Below are positions 6,025-12,567 of a stretch of DNA of 12,567 nucleotides, one piece after another (position 1 is the stretch's first letter; each line of letters begins with the position of its first letter). The position numbers and the translations under genes are program-made. This stretch comes from JBBDMX01 sp038241095 (GTDB lineage: Bacteria > Planctomycetota > Phycisphaerae > Phycisphaerales > Phycisphaeraceae). Where the stretch lies: assembly GCA_038241095.1 (NCBI GenBank), contig JBBRGB010000092.1:1-12567 (forward strand), read 5' to 3'. The notes beneath the pieces are model-generated. The model had not been told where the DNA came from. It saw only the letters and a program-made list of their open reading frames with translations, and did not search any database.

Positions 6025-6164
6025 AACACGAAGACACGAAGGAAACGGGCAAGGCGATTAACCACCAAGGGCAACCGGCCACGATCTGATTTCCGAGTCA
6101 TTGGCTCGAACTCAAGACTCGATACTTATTGCCTTACTTCGTGTCTTCGTATCTTCGTGTTCAA
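6025..6164. repeat. Inverted octad repeat element A, abutting the accA stop codon
   Basis: The left arm AACACGAAGACACGAAGGA (6025-6043) has two ACACGAAG octads. The right arm (6133-6164) has three octads in inverted orientation, one of them ATACGAAG. The arms pair over 17 bp with one mismatch. The 89-bp spacer holds heptad-like CTCAAGA CTCGATA (6112-6125). The accA stop (6161-6163) is formed by the outer end of the right arm. No transposase gene or clear target duplication is present. The element could fold into a hairpin in the accA transcript, but there is no good U-tract, so a terminator role is uncertain. It belongs to the same family as the element at 9560-9682. Confidence 0.85.
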
Positions 6165-7147
6165 ACCCCTGATTCCGTGAACTCGCCGACCTTGCGCAGG
6201 CGGTCGTAACGATTCTTGAGCAGGTTCTCGACCTTGAAACGCTTGAACTCCTTGAGCGCCTGAATGATCCATTTCTCCACGCGGTCGGCGGCTTGGGCGT
6301 GGTTGCGGTGCGCGCCGCCCAGGGGTTCGTCAATCATTTCGTCAATGGTGCCGAGTTTGAGGTTGTTCGCGGCAGTGAGGTTCAGGGCCTCGGCCGCGGC
6401 TGGCGCTTGCTCGCCGGTCTTCCACAAAATCGAGGCGCAACCCTCGGGGCTGATGACGCTGTACCAGGCGTACTGCATCATGGCCACGCGATCCGCCACG
6501 CCGATGCCCAAAGCCCCGCCCGAACCGCCCTCGCCAATGACCACGCTGACAATGGGCACCTTGAGCCGACTCATTTCCCGCAGGTTCAACGCGATGGCTT
6601 CGGCCTGGCCGCGTTCCTCGGCCCCGATGCCGGGGTAAGCGCCGGGGGTGTCGATGAAGGTCACGACAGGCAGACCGAACTTCTCGGCCAGTTTCATTTT
6701 CGCCAGCGCTTTGCGGTAGCCTTCGGGGTGGGCGCAACCGAAATGGCAGGCGATGCGTTCCTTGGTGTCCTTGCCTTTGTGGTGGCCCACGACCAGGCAC
6801 TTGGTTGAGCCGATGCGGCCAAAGCCGGTGATGATGGCCGGGTCATCGCCATATCGCCTGTCGCCGTGCAGCTCGCAGAAGTCCTTGACGATGGCGCGGA
6901 TGTAGTCGATGGTCTGCGGGCGATTGGGATGCCGGGCCACCTTCACCGTATGCCACGGCGACAGGCCCGCGTAGAGTTTGCGCAGCATGGCGGTGTGGCT
7001 CTGTCGAAGCTGTTTCAAGTCCGACGCCATGTCCAAGCCGGTGCCCACGGCATGGGCTTCCAAGTCCACGATCTGCCGCTCCAGCGCCGCCAAGGGGCGC
7101 TCGAACTCCAAGTCGTAAAACGGCGCAGTCATGGTGGCGACATTCAT
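6161..7147 (-). CDS. accA: Acetyl-CoA carboxylase carboxyltransferase subunit alpha
   Basis: The 328-residue protein transfers the carboxyl group from biotin-carboxyl carrier protein to acetyl-CoA, giving malonyl-CoA, together with AccD as an alpha2beta2 complex in the cytoplasm. It is the first committed step of fatty-acid synthesis. Family hallmarks are present in order: FYDLEFERPLAALE near the N-terminus, FCELHGDR (90-97), GHHKGKDTKERI (121-132), PEGYRKALAKM (141-151), TPGAYPGIGAEERGQ (167-181), the oxyanion-hole region GEGGSGGALGI (205-215) and SVISPEGCASILWK (230-243). The length is normal for AccA. The start at ATG 7147 has GGAG (7155-7158) 7 nt upstream; a TTG at 7153 is too close to that site and an ATG at 7132 has none. 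accB, accC and accD are not in the window. It is divergent from tyrA across an inverted repeat. Confidence 0.96.
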   Translation of the reverse strand: MNVATMTAPFYDLEFERPLAALERQIVDLEAHAVGTGLDMASDLKQLRQSHTAMLRKLYAGLSPWHTVKVARHPNRPQTIDYIRAIVKDFCELHGDRRYGDDPAIITGFGRIGSTKCLVVGHHKGKDTKERIACHFGCAHPEGYRKALAKMKLAEKFGLPVVTFIDTPGAYPGIGAEERGQAEAIALNLREMSRLKVPIVSVVIGEGGSGGALGIGVADRVAMMQYAWYSVISPEGCASILWKTGEQAPAAAEALNLTAANNLKLGTIDEMIDEPLGGAHRNHAQAADRVEKWIIQALKEFKRFKVENLLKNRYDRLRKVGEFTESGV

Positions 7148-7183
7148 GGGCAAACTCCGGGGGTCGGGCTGGAACCCCTCGCC

Positions 7184-7271
7184 GCGAAAAAAGGGACATC
7201 CACAATTTCCATTCCATAATCCTTACGATTCAATGCAGCGCCAAGGAAATTGTGGATGTCCCCTTTTTCGC
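7184..7271. repeat. 88-bp inverted repeat (27-bp arms) in the accA/tyrA divergent region, MITE- or REP-like
   Basis: The arms at 7184-7210 and 7245-7271 are reverse complements at 26 of 27 positions. The core is GGGACATCCACAATTTCC, preceded by GCGAAAAAA. The spacer is 34 bp. The pair would form a long hairpin in either transcript and a cruciform in DNA. It lies between the starts of accA (7147) and tyrA (7341), so promoters of both genes are inside or next to it; a weak minus-strand TTGGCG-17-GATTAT lies in the spacer. No transposase is nearby and no convincing target duplication was seen. Confidence 0.88.
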
Positions 7272-7340
7272 TCGGTTCGCTACCCGTGGCGAGGGTAAAT
7301 GGTATTTTAGGCCCTCACTGGCAAGCGCGTGACTTACCCC

Positions 7341-8216
7341 ATGCTCGACATCACCCCCATCACCATCATCGGCACGGGCCTCCTTGGCGGCAGCATCGGC
7401 CTGGGCCTGCGCCAAGCGGGCCACCGCGGACGAATCGTCGGCGTGGGACGCAGACAGGTCACCCTCGATACAGCGGTGAAACGCGGTTGCATGGATGCCG
7501 GGGTGGTCGATGTGGCGCAAGCCGCCAGCGCCGGCGGGCTGATCATCCTCGCCACCCCGCTGGGCCTGTTCCCCGACCTCCTGCGACAGATCGCCACCAC
7601 CGCGCCGAGTGACACCATCATCACCGACGTTGGCTCGACGAAAAGTTGGGTCTGCCAACAAGCCCAGGAATTGCTTTCGCCCGCGCTGGCGGGTCGCTTC
7701 GTCGGCTCGCATCCGATGGCCGGCGGGGAATGTCACGGGCCGGACGCTGCCCGCGCCGATCTCTTTGTCGCCATGCCCTGCGTCTTAACGCCGCAAGACC
7801 ACACCGACCCCAAAGCGATCAACGTGGTCGCGGAACTTTGGCGCATGCTCGGGGCACGGCTCATCACCACCACGCCCGCCGAGCATGACCGCATCGTCGC
7901 GGCCGTCAGCCACGTCCCCCACGCCACCGCGGCCCTGCTGGTGCGACTGGCGACCAACACCGGTCGCCTTGATGTCGCCTCCACCGGCCTGCGCGACACC
8001 ACCCGCGTCGCCAGCGGCGATCCCACCGTCTGGACGGATATTCTGCTCACCAACCCGCTGGCCGTGTGCCAACAACTCGACGCTTTGGCGCAAGGCATCG
8101 CGGGCCTGCGCGACGCGGTGGCGGCGGGTGACGCCAAGGCCATCCATGCCCTGTTGACCGACGCCAAGTCCACGCGCGACAAGTGGATTCAGGATGGAAA
8201 AAACCATGCACTATGA
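7341..8216 (+). CDS. tyrA: Prephenate dehydrogenase
   Basis: The 291-residue protein oxidatively decarboxylates prephenate to 4-hydroxyphenylpyruvate with NAD(P)+, the tyrosine branch of aromatic amino-acid synthesis. It has a Rossmann fold at the N-terminus (ITIIGTGLLGGSIGLGL, 7-23), then DVGSTKSWV (96-104), SHPMAGGE (123-130, with the substrate-site His), SHVPHATAALL (190-200) and ASGDPTVWTDI (224-234). There is no C-terminal ACT domain and no fused chorismate mutase, so feedback control through such a domain is not expected. Arogenate as substrate is possible and cannot be excluded. No ribosome-binding site is seen before ATG 7341; an in-frame GTG at 7329 is the alternative start, 4 codons longer. 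Its end overlaps proC by 11 bp, which points to translational coupling. Confidence 0.94.
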   Translation: MLDITPITIIGTGLLGGSIGLGLRQAGHRGRIVGVGRRQVTLDTAVKRGCMDAGVVDVAQAASAGGLIILATPLGLFPDLLRQIATTAPSDTIITDVGSTKSWVCQQAQELLSPALAGRFVGSHPMAGGECHGPDAARADLFVAMPCVLTPQDHTDPKAINVVAELWRMLGARLITTTPAEHDRIVAAVSHVPHATAALLVRLATNTGRLDVASTGLRDTTRVASGDPTVWTDILLTNPLAVCQQLDALAQGIAGLRDAVAAGDAKAIHALLTDAKSTRDKWIQDGKNHAL

Positions 8217-9006
8217 CCTTGGATTCATCGGGGCCGGCAACATGGCCGAGGCCATCGTCCGCGCCGCCATCGAGCAAAAAGTTCTCGCGCCCCAACGCAT
8301 CATCGCCGCGGATGTCAGCGAAGCGCGACGGGATGCTTTTGCCGCCTTGGGCGTCACCACCACCGCGATCAACGGCGAGGTCATCACCGGGGCCGAGCAG
8401 GTGCTATTGGCGGTCAAGCCGCAGTCCTTGGCGGGCTTGGCGGGCGACTTGGCGAAGCTCGATGTCCAGCGGCAGGTTGTCATCAGCATCATGGCGGGGA
8501 TTTCATCGGCCAAGCTCGAAGCTGTGGCGGGCAAGCCGTTGCGGATCATCCGCGTGATGCCCAACACGCCCCTGATGGTCGGCGCGGGCATGGCGGGCAT
8601 CGCCCCCGGAGAACATGCTCACGAAGGCGATGAGCGTTTGGCCTTGCGGCTTTTCGAGGCCGGGGGCAAGGCCGTGCGGGTGGAGGAAGCCGCCATCGAT
8701 GCCATCACCGCCGTGTCGGGCAGTGGCCCGGCTTACGTTTTTTATCTCGCCGAGGCCATGGAAAACGCCGCCGCCCAACTGGGCCTTGCCGCCGAGGCCC
8801 GCACCTTGGTGAGCCAGACCATTCTCGGCGCGGCCCAACTCTTGGCACAATCCCCGGACTCGCCCGCAGAACTGCGGCGAAAGGTTACCAGCCCCGGCGG
8901 CACCACCGAGGCAGCCATCAAGCACTTGGACGGCAACTCCACCACCGCCGTGTTGGTCAACGCCATCAAGGCCGCCCATCAACGCGCCGCCGAGTTGGGG
9001 AAATGA
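8206..9006 (+). CDS. proC: Pyrroline-5-carboxylate reductase
   Basis: The 266-residue enzyme reduces 1-pyrroline-5-carboxylate to proline with NAD(P)H, the last step of proline synthesis. It shows the dinucleotide-binding FIGAGNMAEAI (7-17), LAVKPQ (68-73), RVMPNTP (116-122), the family signature region AVSGSGPAYVFYLAEAM (169-185) and VTSPGGTTEAAI (227-238). The length is typical. The start chosen is ATG 8206 (MHYDLGFIGAGN), with TGGA at 8195-8198 giving a 7-nt spacer; an in-frame ATG at 8194 would add four residues (MEKT). The gene begins inside the end of tyrA, so the two are very likely one transcript, although the pathways differ. The DoxX-like gene follows after 36 bp. Confidence 0.95.
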   Translation: MHYDLGFIGAGNMAEAIVRAAIEQKVLAPQRIIAADVSEARRDAFAALGVTTTAINGEVITGAEQVLLAVKPQSLAGLAGDLAKLDVQRQVVISIMAGISSAKLEAVAGKPLRIIRVMPNTPLMVGAGMAGIAPGEHAHEGDERLALRLFEAGGKAVRVEEAAIDAITAVSGSGPAYVFYLAEAMENAAAQLGLAAEARTLVSQTILGAAQLLAQSPDSPAELRRKVTSPGGTTEAAIKHLDGNSTTAVLVNAIKAAHQRAAELGK

Positions 9007-9042
9007 CGCCGATCTTCAACGCCATCACCCTATGCTTACCGC

Positions 9043-9558
9043 ATGAAAGCACCCGCCCCCACCAGTTGGCCTTACGCCCTGTTGCTGCTGATCAACCGCG
9101 TGCCGCTGGGGCTGTTGTTTCTCTTGGCGGGGGTGCGCAAGCTGCTGCCCATTGACTGGGTAGGGACGTATCTCTCCGCTTCGCGTTTCACCTCTGCGGT
9201 GGGTGACATGGCGGAGAATCTGCACAAGTTTGTCGAGCAGGTGATCGTGCCAACCGCCCCACTGCCCGCGGCGCTGGCGCGGGGCTACGGCTATGCCCTG
9301 CCCTTTGTGGAAATGCTCGCCGGGGCATGCTTGATCCTCGGCTTCTTCGGCCGCGTCTCGGCGGGGATCATCGCCCTCTTGCTCCTCTCGTTCATGCTGG
9401 CGATGGGCATCAACTGGTGGCCCGAGCGCGGCGGAGCGTTCGACAAAAACGTCATCCTCTTCACCCTGGCGGTCTGGCTGTTTTTCACCGGCCCCGGACG
9501 CATCAGTCTCGACTTCGCCCTGCAATCCCGTTGGGGTCGGCAGTTGAGCAAACCTTGA
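9043..9558 (+). CDS. DoxX-family integral membrane protein
   Basis: The 171-residue protein has four hydrophobic segments, at about 11-30, 84-102, 104-123 and 133-149, the four-helix plan of DoxX-like proteins. Family-like features are RVPLGLLFLLAGVRKL near the first helix, PFVEMLAGACLILGFFGRVSA in the middle, and the ending FFTGPGRISLDFAL (147-160), matching the usual G.GR.SLD motif. DoxX relatives have been tied to quinone-linked redox or membrane stress functions, but most are uncharacterised and the role here is unknown. The segment between helices 1 and 2 (about 40-80) is longer than in minimal DoxX proteins and should face the periplasm or cytoplasm as a loop. There is no evident ribosome-binding site before ATG 9043. 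It lies 36 bp after proC, probably in the same transcript, and is followed by a repeat element. Confidence 0.85.
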   Translation: MKAPAPTSWPYALLLLINRVPLGLLFLLAGVRKLLPIDWVGTYLSASRFTSAVGDMAENLHKFVEQVIVPTAPLPAALARGYGYALPFVEMLAGACLILGFFGRVSAGIIALLLLSFMLAMGINWWPERGGAFDKNVILFTLAVWLFFTGPGRISLDFALQSRWGRQLSKP

Positions 9559-9559
9559 A

Positions 9560-9682
9560 TTGAACACGAAGACACGAAGGATGCGGAACAAGACTTGAGG
9601 CTTGGGACTTGCGCTGCAATTAAGATTGATCTGACATTTGGTTTTCTTGTCTTGCTTCGTGTCTTCGTGTCTTCGTGTTCAA
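9560..9682. repeat. Inverted octad repeat element B between the DoxX-like gene and ubiD
   Basis: The left arm TTGAACACGAAGACACGAAG (9560-9579) is a perfect 20-bp reverse complement of 9663-9682. As in element A, the left arm has two ACACGAAG octads and the right arm three; 9651-9682 matches 6133-6164 at 30 of 32 positions. The spacer carries heptads ACTTGAG GCTTGGG ACTTGCG (9593-9613). It begins one base after the DoxX stop and ends 21 bp before the ubiD start, so it fills almost the whole gap, and any ubiD promoter must lie in it or upstream. Confidence 0.88.
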
Positions 9683-9703
9683 CTGTTCTGGTAATCTTCC
9701 CCC

Positions 9704-11428
9704 ATGTACCCGACGCTGCGTGATTTCATGAACGCTTTGGACAAGGCCGGCGAACTCCACCGCGTCAAGGCGCGGGTGTCGCCCCTGCTGGAAATCAGCG
9801 CCATTGCCGACCGTGTCAGCAAGTCCCCCGCCGCCCGCGCCAGTGAGTTCGCATCCTCCTTCGATCCACGTCACGCCAACCTTGGTGGCAAGGCGCTGCT
9901 CTTTGAAAACGTCGAAGGCTCCGCTTTCCCCCTGTTGATCAACGCCTTTGGTTCCTATCGCCGCATGGAGATGGCGCTGGGCTGCGATGCCACTGGCCCC
10001 ACCCCCGGTGGCTATGAGGCCTTGGCGCAAAAGGTGGCGCACCTCATCAAGCCAGAACCGCCCACGGGGTTGATCGACAAAATCAAGAAGGGCTTGGAAC
10101 TGGCCAAAATCGCGGGTTTCGCCCCCAAGGTCATCAGTCGCGGGCCGTGTCAAGAAGTCGTCAAGACCGGCGATGAGATTGATCTGTTTTCCTTGCCCAT
10201 CATCAAATGCTGGCCGCATGATGGCGACCCCCGGCTGGTGGGCTATCCGCTTTCGCCCGAAGATTCGGGCACCGCAGCGGGCCAGGGGCGTTACATCACC
10301 TTCGCCGGCATTTACACCATTCACCCCGACGACGCTGGCAAGCCCGCCGGTGAGCCGCGACCCTCGCGCAACATCGGCATGTACCGCGCCCAGCTTCTCG
10401 ATGCCCGTCGCACCGCCATGCACTGGCACATGCACCACGATGGCGCGCGGCACTGGCGGGCGTGGAAGAAGGCCGACGCCGCGGCGCGTCAAGCGGGCCA
10501 AGAGCGCCCCGGCATGCCCTGCGCCATCGTGCTGGGTGGTGAGGCCGTGCTGCCTTACGCCGCCACCGCCCCACTGCCGCCGGGCGTCAGCGAACTGCTC
10601 ATGGCCGGGTTCCTCAATAACAAAGGCATCGAACTGGTGCCTTGCAAGACCATCGATCTGCACGTCCCGGCCAACGCGGAAATCGTCATCGAAGGTTACG
10701 TCAGCACCGAGGCCGGCGGCGTGGGTTGGGACCCGCGCACCGACACCGCCCGCGATGCCCAAGGCAAGCCCACCGGCTTGGGCGATCAGGCCGTGTTTGA
10801 AGGCCCGTTCGGCGATCACACCGGCTTCTACTCCCTGCCCGACCGCTACCCCGTCTTCACCGTCACGGCCATCACCCACCGCAAAAACGCCATTTACCCC
10901 ACGACGATTGTGGGTCGCCCGCCACAGGAGGACTACTACCTGGGTAAGGCCACCGAGCGCATCTTCCTGCCCCTCTTGCAAACGCTGGTGCCCGACATTC
11001 TCGACTACCACCTGCCCATGTTCGGCTGCTTCCACAACTGCGCCTTTGTGAAGATCCGCAAGGAATATCCGCTCCAAGCCCGGCGGGTGATGCACGCCAT
11101 CTGGGGGGCCGGGCAAATGGCATGGACGAAAATGATCGTGGTCGTCGATGAGGAAGTGGACGTCCACGACCAGGACGCGGTGCTGTTTCACCTCGCGGCC
11201 AACTGCGATCCAGGCCGTGACTTGGAAATCGTCAACGGCCCGTTGGACATTCTCGACCATGCGGCGCCGCGCTTGGGCGCGGGCCACAAGATCGGCTTCG
11301 ACGCCACCCGCAAAATCCCCGGCGAAGAAGTGGGCGGCCACCCCGTGCGCGACTTCCCCGACCTCCTGCAAATGGACAACGCCACCCGCCAACTCATCAA
11401 CCAACGCTGGCGCGAATACGGCCTCTAA
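9704..11428 (+). CDS. ubiD: UbiD-family prenylated-FMN-dependent decarboxylase
   Basis: The 574-residue protein opens MYPTLRDFMNALDKAGELHR and carries LLFENVEGSAFPLLINAFGS (65-84), both typical of UbiD. Prenyl-FMN and catalytic positions can be placed from the spacing known in Fdc1: Asn223 and Arg228 in RNIGMYR (N-x4-R), and Glu366 with Asp371 in EGPFGDHTGFYS (E-x4-E/D). IVGRPPQED (402-410) is also conserved. By family it decarboxylates an aromatic or unsaturated acid, for example in ubiquinone or menaquinone synthesis, using a cofactor made by UbiX, which is not in the window. It is longer than E. coli UbiD (about 497 residues); part of the excess is a polar insertion at about 338-363 before the catalytic Glu. 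No ribosome-binding site precedes ATG 9704. A quinone role is likely but the substrate cannot be named. Confidence 0.92.
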   Translation: MYPTLRDFMNALDKAGELHRVKARVSPLLEISAIADRVSKSPAARASEFASSFDPRHANLGGKALLFENVEGSAFPLLINAFGSYRRMEMALGCDATGPTPGGYEALAQKVAHLIKPEPPTGLIDKIKKGLELAKIAGFAPKVISRGPCQEVVKTGDEIDLFSLPIIKCWPHDGDPRLVGYPLSPEDSGTAAGQGRYITFAGIYTIHPDDAGKPAGEPRPSRNIGMYRAQLLDARRTAMHWHMHHDGARHWRAWKKADAAARQAGQERPGMPCAIVLGGEAVLPYAATAPLPPGVSELLMAGFLNNKGIELVPCKTIDLHVPANAEIVIEGYVSTEAGGVGWDPRTDTARDAQGKPTGLGDQAVFEGPFGDHTGFYSLPDRYPVFTVTAITHRKNAIYPTTIVGRPPQEDYYLGKATERIFLPLLQTLVPDILDYHLPMFGCFHNCAFVKIRKEYPLQARRVMHAIWGAGQMAWTKMIVVVDEEVDVHDQDAVLFHLAANCDPGRDLEIVNGPLDILDHAAPRLGAGHKIGFDATRKIPGEEVGGHPVRDFPDLLQMDNATRQLINQRWREYGL

Positions 11429-11547
11429 CCCCTCCCCACCATCCCCCGCCCACGACCACGCTTGCGGTTTAGCGCTCCCCGCTTTTCCCATTTCGATAAC
11501 ATGGAACCACAACCCCAACACCCCCATCCCACAGGGAGAAGTCACGC

Positions 11548-12567
11548 TTGACCAAGAGCAGTACCGTCAAACGTTCCGAGAAGATCAAGACCTTCATTCT
11601 CGACACCAATGTGCTCCTGCACAATCCCAATTCGGTTTTCATGTTCGATGACAACGAAGTGGTGATTCCCTTCGCGGTGCTGGAGGAGTTGGACAAGTTT
11701 AAGAAGCAGAACGACGACGTGGGCCGCAACGCCCGCGAGATCATCCGCCACTTGGATCACCTGCGTCAGAAAGGCCACCTGGCCGACGGCGTGCAGTGGA
11801 ACGGCCACGGCGGCACGGTGCGCATCGACTTCGCCACCGAAGACCGTCCAAGCGCCATCCGTGAGGACGCCCCCGACAACCGCATCATCGGCGTGGCCTG
11901 GGCGCTGGACAAGGCTGGCAAGCAGGTGATCCTCATCTCCAAGGACATCAACGTCCGCATCAAGAGCGATGCCCTGGGTTTGCAGGTCGAGGACTTCGAG
12001 GCCCAGAAGGTCGATGCCGACCACCTCTACCGCGGCTTCATCTCCCTGGCCGTGCCCGGCGAACTCATCGACACGCTCTATCAGGAAAAACAACTCGCCA
12101 TCACCGAGTTGCAACCGCACCTGACCGAAAAAACGCAGGACGGCCAAGCCACCGCGCAAACGCTCCACAGCAACCAGTTCGTCCAACTGCGCGACGCCTT
12201 GGACGAGTCCCACACCGGCTTGGCGCGGCGACTGGGCGAGACCGATCACCTCATCCCCATCCACGCCCCGCGAAAGCCCGTCTTTGGCATCATGGCGCGA
12301 AACGCCCAACAGACCATGGCCATGGACCTCTTGCTCGACGACGAAATCAAACTCGTCACCCTCCTTGGCTCGGCCGGCACGGGCAAGACCCTGCTGGCCA
12401 TCGCCGCGGGCATGAACAAGATCGTCACCGAGCAGCGCTACGACAAACTCTTGGTGGCCCGGCCCATCATGCCCATGGGCCGCGACATCGGCTACCTCCC
12501 CGGCGATAAGAACGAAAAACTCGCCGCCTGGATGCAGCCCATCTTCGACAACCTCGCCTACCTCATG
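11548..12567 (+). CDS. phoH: PIN-PhoH ATPase (PhoH2-like), 3' end beyond the window
   Basis: An open frame of 340 codons runs off the right edge. It begins at TTG 11548 (MTKSSTVKRSEKIKTFILDT), with AGGGAG (11533-11538) 9 nt upstream; no in-frame ATG fits before the PIN domain. Residues 13-150 form a PIN ribonuclease domain: ILDTNVLL (Asp19), VLEELDKFK (Glu46/Glu47), PDNRIIGVA (Asp110) and SKDINVR (Asp133) supply the acidic metal-binding residues. After a linker (about 155-240), the PhoH ATPase domain starts with FGIMARNAQQTMAMDLLLDD and Walker A GSAGTGKT (274-281), followed by VARPIMPMGRDIGYLPGDKN (303-322). Walker B lies past the edge. By family, such fusions couple ATP-driven RNA unwinding to RNA cleavage. 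It follows ubiD by 119 bp, in which I see no clear terminator or promoter. Confidence 0.93.
   Translation, partial: MTKSSTVKRSEKIKTFILDTNVLLHNPNSVFMFDDNEVVIPFAVLEELDKFKKQNDDVGRNAREIIRHLDHLRQKGHLADGVQWNGHGGTVRIDFATEDRPSAIREDAPDNRIIGVAWALDKAGKQVILISKDINVRIKSDALGLQVEDFEAQKVDADHLYRGFISLAVPGELIDTLYQEKQLAITELQPHLTEKTQDGQATAQTLHSNQFVQLRDALDESHTGLARRLGETDHLIPIHAPRKPVFGIMARNAQQTMAMDLLLDDEIKLVTLLGSAGTGKTLLAIAAGMNKIVTEQRYDKLLVARPIMPMGRDIGYLPGDKNEKLAAWMQPIFDNLAYLM

Noticed and set aside
6025..6164. Octad repeats as a CRISPR array
   Set aside because: Repeats are 8 bp without unique spacers and occur as inverted pairs; there are no cas genes.
7172..7280. Target-site duplication around the 88-bp inverted repeat
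   Set aside because: CTCG occurs on both sides (7178-7181 and 7271-7274) but at unequal distance from the arm ends, so it is not a convincing duplication.
9620..11545. 641-codon open frame on the minus strand
   Set aside because: It lies antisense to the full ubiD gene, which has clear family motifs; the frame is open only because of high-GC codon use on the other strand.
11429..11547. Terminator or promoter between ubiD and the PIN-PhoH gene
   Set aside because: The C-rich spacer has no stem with a U-tract and no paired -35/-10 elements.

Overview
The window looks like a chromosomal segment of a planctomycete, most likely from the Phycisphaerae side of the phylum. This is an inference from four things: a PEP-CTERM protein ending VPEPVSLSLLG...RRRRR and carrying NxxGxxAF-type repeats, two hypothetical proteins of a style I associate with planctomycetes, a high GC content, and octad repeats (ACACGAAG) between genes. 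Most of the content is housekeeping. I see no phage genes, transposase, CRISPR array, toxin-antitoxin pair or defence island.

Left part (1-3331). A coiled-coil protein runs off the left edge on the minus strand. Diverging from it are an orphan FecE/HmuV-type ABC ATPase and a membrane-anchored coiled-coil protein. A Fur-superfamily repressor lies on the minus strand; it has the complete PerR-type metal-sensing site, lacks the Cys4 structural zinc site, and has a strong promoter overlapped by a PerR-box-like palindrome. A small conserved hypothetical gene follows on the same strand.

Middle (3332-7147). A secreted PEP-CTERM repeat protein (+) converges with a cold-shock protein carrying a Pro/Gly-rich tail (-). 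A strong hairpin terminator lies between them. Upstream of the cold-shock gene is a 413-bp stretch without genes, which holds a probable long 5' leader and an inverted octad repeat element. That element supplies the stop codon of accA (acetyl-CoA carboxylase carboxyltransferase alpha, minus strand).

Right part (7148-12567). An 88-bp near-perfect inverted repeat sits in the divergent accA/tyrA promoter region. Then follow tyrA (prephenate dehydrogenase), proC (P5C reductase, overlapping tyrA by 11 bp) and a DoxX-like membrane protein. A second inverted octad element comes next, then a UbiD-family decarboxylase, and finally a PIN-PhoH ATPase gene with a TTG start that is cut by the right edge. 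tyrA, proC and doxX probably form one transcription unit. The genes at both window edges are real although incomplete.

The most unusual content is in the repeats. Two elements of the same build (two octads, a heptad-bearing spacer, three inverted octads) and one 16-bp tandem repeat each start at or inside a gene's stop codon. The zinc-site-less PerR-like regulator is the other item worth pursuing. I did not find a convincing new multi-gene system.
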